The notes under the pieces were generated by a model. It was not told the DNA's origin, ran no database searches, and was given only the letters and a program-made list of their open reading frames with translations. 64,000 bases of DNA, taken from NCBI GenBank assembly GCA_016124975.1, contig WGMP01000022.1:1-64000 (forward strand), written 5' to 3'. The position numbers and the translations under genes are program-made. The DNA is from Phycisphaera sp. (lineage in GTDB: Bacteria > Planctomycetota > Phycisphaerae > Phycisphaerales > SM1A02). Of this stretch, positions 59,524-64,000 are shown piece by piece; the stretch's first letter is position 1, and every line of letters begins with the position of its first letter.

Positions 59524-60096
59524 ATGCACGGCAACTTCACCGTCGTCTTCGATGCGTGCGTCCTCTACCCAGCACTGCTGCGGAACGTGCTGCTCCAGCT
59601 CGCGACGACGGAACTCTTCCGCGCACGATGGACCGAGGCGATCCACGACGAGTGGACCCGCAGCCTTCAGGCCGACAAGCCGGACATCACGGCTGCCAAG
59701 CTGGCCGCCTACCGACAGGCGATGAACGACTCCGTTCCCGACTGCATCGTCACGGGCTACGAGCCGCTGATGAAGGGCCTCACGCTGCCGGATGCGAATG
59801 ACTGCCACGTCCTGGCTGCCGCCATCCGATGCCGCGCCGAGGTGATCGTGACGGCGAACCTGCGCGACTTCCCTGACGAGGTGCTCGCTCCGCTCGGCGT
59901 CCGCGCCGAGCATCCGGATGAGTTCGTGCTGCACCTCATCGACCTCGCGCCCGCAACCGTGTGCGTCGCCATGAAGACGGTTCGCAGCCGTCTCCGGAAG
60001 CCCCCGCACACGGCCGAGGAACTGCTCGACCGCCTGGCTGAGCACGGCCTCGTCGGGTCCGCGAGCAAGCTGCGCGAGTTCGCGCAGATGCTCTGA
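59524..60096 (+). CDS. PIN-domain toxin (ribonuclease-like)
   Basis: The 190-residue protein is a PIN domain: FTVVFDACVLYPALLRN supplies the first acidic residue, DEWTRSLQ a further one, LPDANDCHVLAAAIRC the DxxD pair and VIVTANLRDFPDE the last Asp. VapC-like PIN toxins cleave RNA using Mg2+. The C-terminal 60 residues are helical (VCVAMKTVRSRLRKPPHTAEELLDRL). It is preceded by the excisionase-like antitoxin. The 78-nt gap between them is filled by the 17-bp repeat, so coupling may be looser than in most pairs. Confidence 0.92.
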   Translation: MHGNFTVVFDACVLYPALLRNVLLQLATTELFRARWTEAIHDEWTRSLQADKPDITAAKLAAYRQAMNDSVPDCIVTGYEPLMKGLTLPDANDCHVLAAAIRCRAEVIVTANLRDFPDEVLAPLGVRAEHPDEFVLHLIDLAPATVCVAMKTVRSRLRKPPHTAEELLDRLAEHGLVGSASKLREFAQML

Positions 60097-60238
60097 TGGG
60101 CGGGCTCATTCGCCCGTCCGAAAGCGACGCAAAAAGCGACGCACTCCGCGCCCATAGCGGCACAAAAAGCGTCACGGCACCCGACCGCGTCGGCTCGCAC
60201 CGCCTCGTTCCGATTGCTCGTAACCCCCCAAACGCAAC

Positions 60239-60274
60239 GTGGTTGTGCCGCTCGTCGCGAGCAGGCACAACCAC
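60239..60274 (+). terminator. Long hairpin downstream of the PIN gene
   Basis: GTGGTTGTGCC / GGCACAACCAC (11 bp) continues inward as GCTCG/CGAGC around a TCG loop with a one-base bulge, so up to 16 base pairs. It lies about 140 nt after the PIN stop. No T-run follows, so it may instead be a recombination or phage-type structure. Confidence 0.65.
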
Positions 60275-60323
60275 GCCGTCCTAGCACCAGAGGCTATCGC
60301 CGCAGCGGCAGCCGCTCAAATCA

Positions 60324-60351
60324 TGGGCGGAGAGGGATTCGAACCCCCTGC
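60324..60351 (-). other. tRNA 3'-end fragment, probable attachment-site scar
   Basis: On the reverse strand the stretch GCAGGGGGTTCGAATCCC followed by TCTCCGCCCA has a complete T-arm (GGGGG, TTCGAAT, CCCTC) and 7-nt acceptor 3' strand TCCGCCC plus A. No D-arm, anticodon arm or 5' acceptor strand lies upstream, so it is not a functional tRNA gene. Integrases commonly leave such 3' copies at element borders. Confidence 0.7.
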
Positions 60352-60689
60352 GATTCGCCGCGTGTTTCGAGGGGTCGGGAGCGAAGCGGCGCAGAAAGCG
60401 GCACACGGGTAGCAAGGCGCGGTCGGCGAGGCGGGCGCGACGTGGCGCTACGGGGCGCGGGTAGGCCGAGGTGGGATTCAGGCGGGCTTGGCGCGGCCGA
60501 GGGCACACGGGGCAACGTGGCGGCTCAGGGGGCGGGCGGCGCGGGGCCAGCAGGCGGGCCGGGGGCGCGGCCACGGGTCCTCCCTGGCGCAGGCGCATGC
60601 TCTTGGCCCGACGGAGGAGCTGACAGGGGCGATTGAGTTTGTTTCACGAGGGTGTCACCGGTGTCACCGGCACCGGAACTGACGAACAG

Positions 60690-61760
60690 TTAGGCCAACA
60701 ACCGACGAACCACCTCGGTCGCATCTGCCGAGGGATTGATGTCGCCTCGAACAACATCGGGAAGATCAACTTCAAATCGCAGAGATCCCTCAACCATGTG
60801 CTGGAATCGTGCAAACTCACCTCTGCGAGCAATGAGCAATAGTTCATCAGACATGTCATAGACGCGAAGAAATCGAATCTCCCACTCGGACGCAAACATC
60901 GGCCACGCCTTCATCAAGTCATGGTCGTAACCCACCCCACCTCCGGGCGCAACACCATATCGTCTCAAGCACTGCAAAAACGCACCACAGAGTCGGGCCG
61001 CATCCTCGGTCGAGAGATCGCGAGCAAGCAACTGGCAGATGCGATCTGCCTGAGAAGCGACACTTCGTCCCGATGTTTGGCTCGGAATCAGACCAACGCT
61101 TACCAAGAAGAGCGCGTCGCCACCCGATCCAGATTGCGTGGAGCCTGGGGTGACTTGATCAAGATTAGAAATGTGGTGGCGTGACCTATTGCGCGTCGTT
61201 GCCTTCACCTCGATTGAGACACCATTTCCGGAGAAGTCTCGAGAGGCCCGCTGGTAACCCGTCCAAACATCCAGAACGCGATGGCGAATCCCGGGAGACG
61301 GATGCAAGACGAGAGTCTGCTCCAGAAGAATCAGTTCCCCAAGTAGGCCGAGAACGGACTCGTCGGATACGCCCGCGCGCTCTAAAGCCATCTCGATCAA
61401 AGCCTCAGAGCGCACAAATGCAAGTTGCGGATCGCTATCGAAGCCATTCCTTAGCAACTCATCCACGATCAGGGCGGCAACACCGATGAAGTGCGGGTCC
61501 CCCGGGATGACGATCCGCGATGCGGCGAACTCTTGGCCGTCTGCGCGACGCCAACTGTCTTCCGAAACGTATCGCTGAATCACAGCAGAAGTTACTTGCA
61601 GCCCAGCCACCGCAAGGAAGATCTCAAATCGCCCAGACTGGTCCCGCGCAATTCCAATCTTCTCCCCGCCCGCGAACCAAACAGGCTTGCGCTGATCGGA
61701 GGCCGATGGCTGTTGCGAAGCGGCGATCTTCTCGCGAATCTGTTCAAACTCGTGGACCAT
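60690..61760 (-). CDS. PD-(D/E)XK-family protein (DUF4420-like) of a Z1-type conflict system
   Basis: The 356-residue protein shows ASRDFSGNGVSIEVKATTRN near residue 185, a D...E-x-K nuclease motif, within a layout matching DUF4420. Comparative studies place this family next to Z1-domain ATPases, AIPR proteins, MORC-like ATPases and DNA methyltransferases in predicted restriction-like systems. Here the Z1 gene ends 6 nt upstream on the same strand, so they are cotranscribed. Its composition is more AT-rich than the rest of the window. The gene is intact. Its role as the nuclease effector is inferred from family context. Confidence 0.85.
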   Translation of the reverse strand: MVHEFEQIREKIAASQQPSASDQRKPVWFAGGEKIGIARDQSGRFEIFLAVAGLQVTSAVIQRYVSEDSWRRADGQEFAASRIVIPGDPHFIGVAALIVDELLRNGFDSDPQLAFVRSEALIEMALERAGVSDESVLGLLGELILLEQTLVLHPSPGIRHRVLDVWTGYQRASRDFSGNGVSIEVKATTRNRSRHHISNLDQVTPGSTQSGSGGDALFLVSVGLIPSQTSGRSVASQADRICQLLARDLSTEDAARLCGAFLQCLRRYGVAPGGGVGYDHDLMKAWPMFASEWEIRFLRVYDMSDELLLIARRGEFARFQHMVEGSLRFEVDLPDVVRGDINPSADATEVVRRLLA

Positions 61761-61766
61761 GTTTCC

Positions 61767-64000
61767 TCAGGAATTCATCGGCCTGAGAATCCCGATCTGA
61801 TCAGGACCGCCAGCCGGTAGACATAGACCCAGGGCAAGCCGGGCATCACCACGAGTGCCCTCGACGACATGGAATAGTAAGAGCCCATCTTCGCCGACAG
61901 CTCGCCAGCGGACGTCGTCGATACCAATGAACCCAGGCTTACTAGTCACACCCGATCGATGGAAATCAAAGTACTGATCGCCAAGATATCCAGAATGACC
62001 AGACTCCATCGGGTTTCGACTACCCCACGTGCCCTTGAGCTGAAACTGATCTGGATCCAAGTCACGCACCATCAACCGAACACGCCAACTGCTACCCAAC
62101 TCCGCACCGACGGCATCTATCGGAGTTCCTGAGACACAACGACCTGCGCCGAATCGGATTCCCACCGAGAAAGCCGGGCATCTCTTTGCTCGCTCTACAG
62201 CCGACAGGTGTCCCCAAGGAACTCCCGGGAGGTCGTTTGGACACAGTCCAATTGCAGCGCGCTCCTTGCATGCATGCCAAAGACGCAGATATGCGGCGAT
62301 CGAGAATGGGCATCGATTCGGAGTGAATCGATCTACAGATGAAGAGGCACGTTGCTCTAGTGACAATGCAGGCCGAAACAAAAATCCGCCTCCAGCATCT
62401 TTCAGAATGACTCGCTCGAGGCTCGTCCACCGCGCGTGCGCTTCGCCGGTAGGCGAAGGGTTGTGCTGCACATACCGCAATCCGTCAAGGCAGTCAGCAA
62501 CTTCAGTGAGAGTCAACTTACGCTTGAGAATTAGGCCTCTTGGAATCCCAGCCACCTCGACGCGCTCAGCCATACCTGACGAGAAGAGATCTGCAACAAC
62601 TTTGAGGTTGGGATCAACACCGTCACCTTCCCAATACCCGCTAACAAATGGCGAGGCTCCCGGAGCCAAAGGCAGCTTTCGTAGATTCTCAACCTTGCCC
62701 GTCGGCATGAATGTCCTACCGCCAAGCACTTGCGGAGACACACCGCGGCCTTCGGTAGTAGTTGCAGAACGCTCAATCGAAAGAATCTCCGTTCGGAGGG
62801 ATTCATCGGCCGCGTGATACTGCCTGAATCGCGCAAGTTGATCCGCAAACGCGAACACCCGGCAGTATTGGAGCCACTCGCCTCGATATCCAAACCACCT
62901 TTGCATCTGCATTTGGGTGTCAGCCAGCGGTGCGTCAGGATCCCGAAGGAAGAGAGTGGTGGACAATCCTTCAAGGGTGAGTCCACGAGACATCACGTTC
63001 CCTGCGACAAAAATCGTGCACATCGAGTCAGGTGCCACCCATGAACCATCGGATTGCTCTGTGGGGCCAAATGCTGGCGCCACATCTGCACTCTCGGCAC
63101 TATTGACGACTTGAATCCTGATCGCAGGAACAATCTCCTCGACAATGACTCGCTCGACGTCCCCCCAATCATCAGGCGGGGCAACGACTGGCGATCCACC
63201 AGGCATCAGACGTAGGATTTCTGCCGCCCGTCGAAAATCATCAAGCCACCTGACCCACTTCGCACGCTCGCGATCGATCTTGGACACCAGTCGTGTCCAA
63301 TCCAGTGTTGGCCGCTCATTCCCAAGGGCCGCTGTTGGCGTTACGACGACATGGGGGCTCTCGTCGTGTAACCATGCTTTAATCGCCAGTTCTCCCTCAA
63401 ACTGGCACTCGACGCTACTTGAAGGATTGAAGAGCATCGATGCGATTGGCGGCAGTGCCGCGGTCGCTTCAGATCTCGTCGCCCACGTGCCCGCGCGAGC
63501 AGCGGAAAAGGATGTTCCGGACTGCAGTAGCCGACAAGCCGACGCCACCACAAATGATCTGACCGCATCTCCGATGTACTCGTTTCGGCGAATCTCCCAC
63601 TCACTCTTAGTAATGCCGTCGGATGCGGGCAGTGACACGCATGGCCGAAAGTGGTTCGCTTCAGGCGGATAGAAACTTCCCCCGCCGATATGTCGGTCAA
63701 ACAGCGATGGCACAAAAAACGTCGGCAATTCCCGTGCGTCGGCGGCGCCCTCGGCGCCAGGGGCACGAATGCAAGTTACGAAGTCCCTCGGACTGAGCGG
63801 ATTATGGTCGTGCTGTAGCAGGTTCGCCTGTGGCGTAGCCGTGTATGCGACATACGCGACCCGAAGATCATCGCGAAAAATGCGAGGATCGCTTGGCCCC
63901 GACGCCCACAACCCCTCAATCCACTTGGGGAGGAACCGATCTGATGCGTTGCCTTGAAATGGTGCACTGAGAATCGAGCCGTCATCCGCTTCGTCGTCGA
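61767..64000 (-). CDS. Z1-domain ATPase/endonuclease-system protein (5' end beyond window)
   Basis: The frame stays open to the right edge, so at least 744 residues are present and the N-terminus with Walker A is missing. Near the edge DDEADDGSILSAP matches the acidic Walker B-like motif of Z1 proteins, and VAYVAYTATPQANLLQ, FVAGNVMSRGLTLEGLSTTLFLRD and DTQMQMQRWFGYRGEW are strong Z1-domain signatures (superfamily 2-like motor motifs). Z1 proteins are predicted ATP-driven nucleic-acid motors in restriction-like conflict operons. The TTG at 63909-63911 is not the real start. Upstream partners (a methyltransferase or MORC-like ATPase would be expected) lie outside this window. Confidence 0.92.
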   Translation of the reverse strand, partial: DDEADDGSILSAPFQGNASDRFLPKWIEGLWASGPSDPRIFRDDLRVAYVAYTATPQANLLQHDHNPLSPRDFVTCIRAPGAEGAADARELPTFFVPSLFDRHIGGGSFYPPEANHFRPCVSLPASDGITKSEWEIRRNEYIGDAVRSFVVASACRLLQSGTSFSAARAGTWATRSEATAALPPIASMLFNPSSSVECQFEGELAIKAWLHDESPHVVVTPTAALGNERPTLDWTRLVSKIDRERAKWVRWLDDFRRAAEILRLMPGGSPVVAPPDDWGDVERVIVEEIVPAIRIQVVNSAESADVAPAFGPTEQSDGSWVAPDSMCTIFVAGNVMSRGLTLEGLSTTLFLRDPDAPLADTQMQMQRWFGYRGEWLQYCRVFAFADQLARFRQYHAADESLRTEILSIERSATTTEGRGVSPQVLGGRTFMPTGKVENLRKLPLAPGASPFVSGYWEGDGVDPNLKVVADLFSSGMAERVEVAGIPRGLILKRKLTLTEVADCLDGLRYVQHNPSPTGEAHARWTSLERVILKDAGGGFLFRPALSLEQRASSSVDRFTPNRCPFSIAAYLRLWHACKERAAIGLCPNDLPGVPWGHLSAVERAKRCPAFSVGIRFGAGRCVSGTPIDAVGAELGSSWRVRLMVRDLDPDQFQLKGTWGSRNPMESGHSGYLGDQYFDFHRSGVTSKPGFIGIDDVRWRAVGEDGLLLFHVVEGTRGDARLALGLCLPAGGPDQIGILRPMNS

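Larger units (their letters stand above)
60097..60689. other. Accessory-island border region without genes
   Basis: About 590 nt with no supported gene. It contains the long hairpin, several AAAAAGCG-type short repeats and the tRNA 3'-end fragment, then GC-rich DNA before the next cluster. It looks like residue of past integration. Confidence 0.55.

Noticed and set aside
60281-60690. Possible complete tRNA gene
   Set aside because: Only the T-arm and acceptor 3' strand exist; no cloverleaf can be built upstream.

Overview
The window is high-GC bacterial DNA that reads like a planctomycete of the Phycisphaerae type. This rests on several secreted proteins ending in paired DxNGDGxVxxADLAxLLxxWG dockerin-like repeats, two proteins with PEP-CTERM-like tails (PAPG, hydrophobic stretch, Arg/Lys end), an ECF sigma / TPR-CHAT / subtilase cluster, and formylglycine-generating-enzyme and CIA30-FAS1 secreted proteins. 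No rRNA or complete tRNA gene was seen, and lineage is inferred from protein style only.

Layout. 1-7.5 kb is a defence block: the end of an IS3-family transposase, an orphan PD-(D/E)XK-like protein, and a reverse-strand type I restriction-modification operon hsdM-hsdS-rhuM-hsdR with tight overlaps. 7.7-11.1 kb holds a hypothetical gene, an N-formylglutamate amidohydrolase with an extra C-terminal domain, a DUF3293 gene and a lipoprotein alpha/beta hydrolase. 11.2-31.1 kb is mostly housekeeping and secreted proteins: UspA, a REP-associated transposase with its REP palindromes, a MazG-type pyrophosphohydrolase, a zinc alcohol dehydrogenase, a MerR regulator coupled to a VIT-VWA protein, a phosphodiesterase-TPR protein, several secreted dockerin-like or PEP-CTERM proteins and a diaminopimelate-decarboxylase-like PLP enzyme. 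31.9-39.4 kb is a co-oriented ECF sigma factor, a small partner, a TPR-CHAT caspase-like protease and two secreted subtilases. 39.8-47.9 kb holds a CocE-type hydrolase, an MHS transporter, a secreted sulfatase-modifying-factor protein, a methyltransferase, a CIA30-fasciclin protein and a DUF2256 zinc protein.

48.0-60.4 kb is an accessory island. Two copies of the same dead tyrosine recombinase, sharing the same internal lesions, flank a segment with a Fic protein, a DUF429-like protein, an AbiEi antitoxin with a truncated AbiEii toxin, an FAD oxidoreductase and two membrane proteins. Beyond the second copy are a DUF4143 ATPase, an unknown alpha-helical protein, an excisionase-like/PIN toxin-antitoxin pair and a tRNA 3'-end fragment that looks like an attachment-site scar. 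From 60.7 kb to the right edge, more AT-rich reverse-strand DNA encodes a PD-(D/E)XK (DUF4420) protein and a Z1-domain ATPase that runs off the window; this pairing is known from predicted restriction/conflict operons.

The most promising unexplained system is the ECF-CHAT-subtilase cluster, which looks like a sigma-controlled two-stage protease pathway with one intracellular caspase-like and two exported proteases. The island adds a 33-bp-period repeated palindromic motif found at two loci and a strong operator-like palindrome in front of abiEi. Several genes also have a -10-like hexamer 6-10 nt before the start codon, suggesting frequent leaderless or near-leaderless transcripts.
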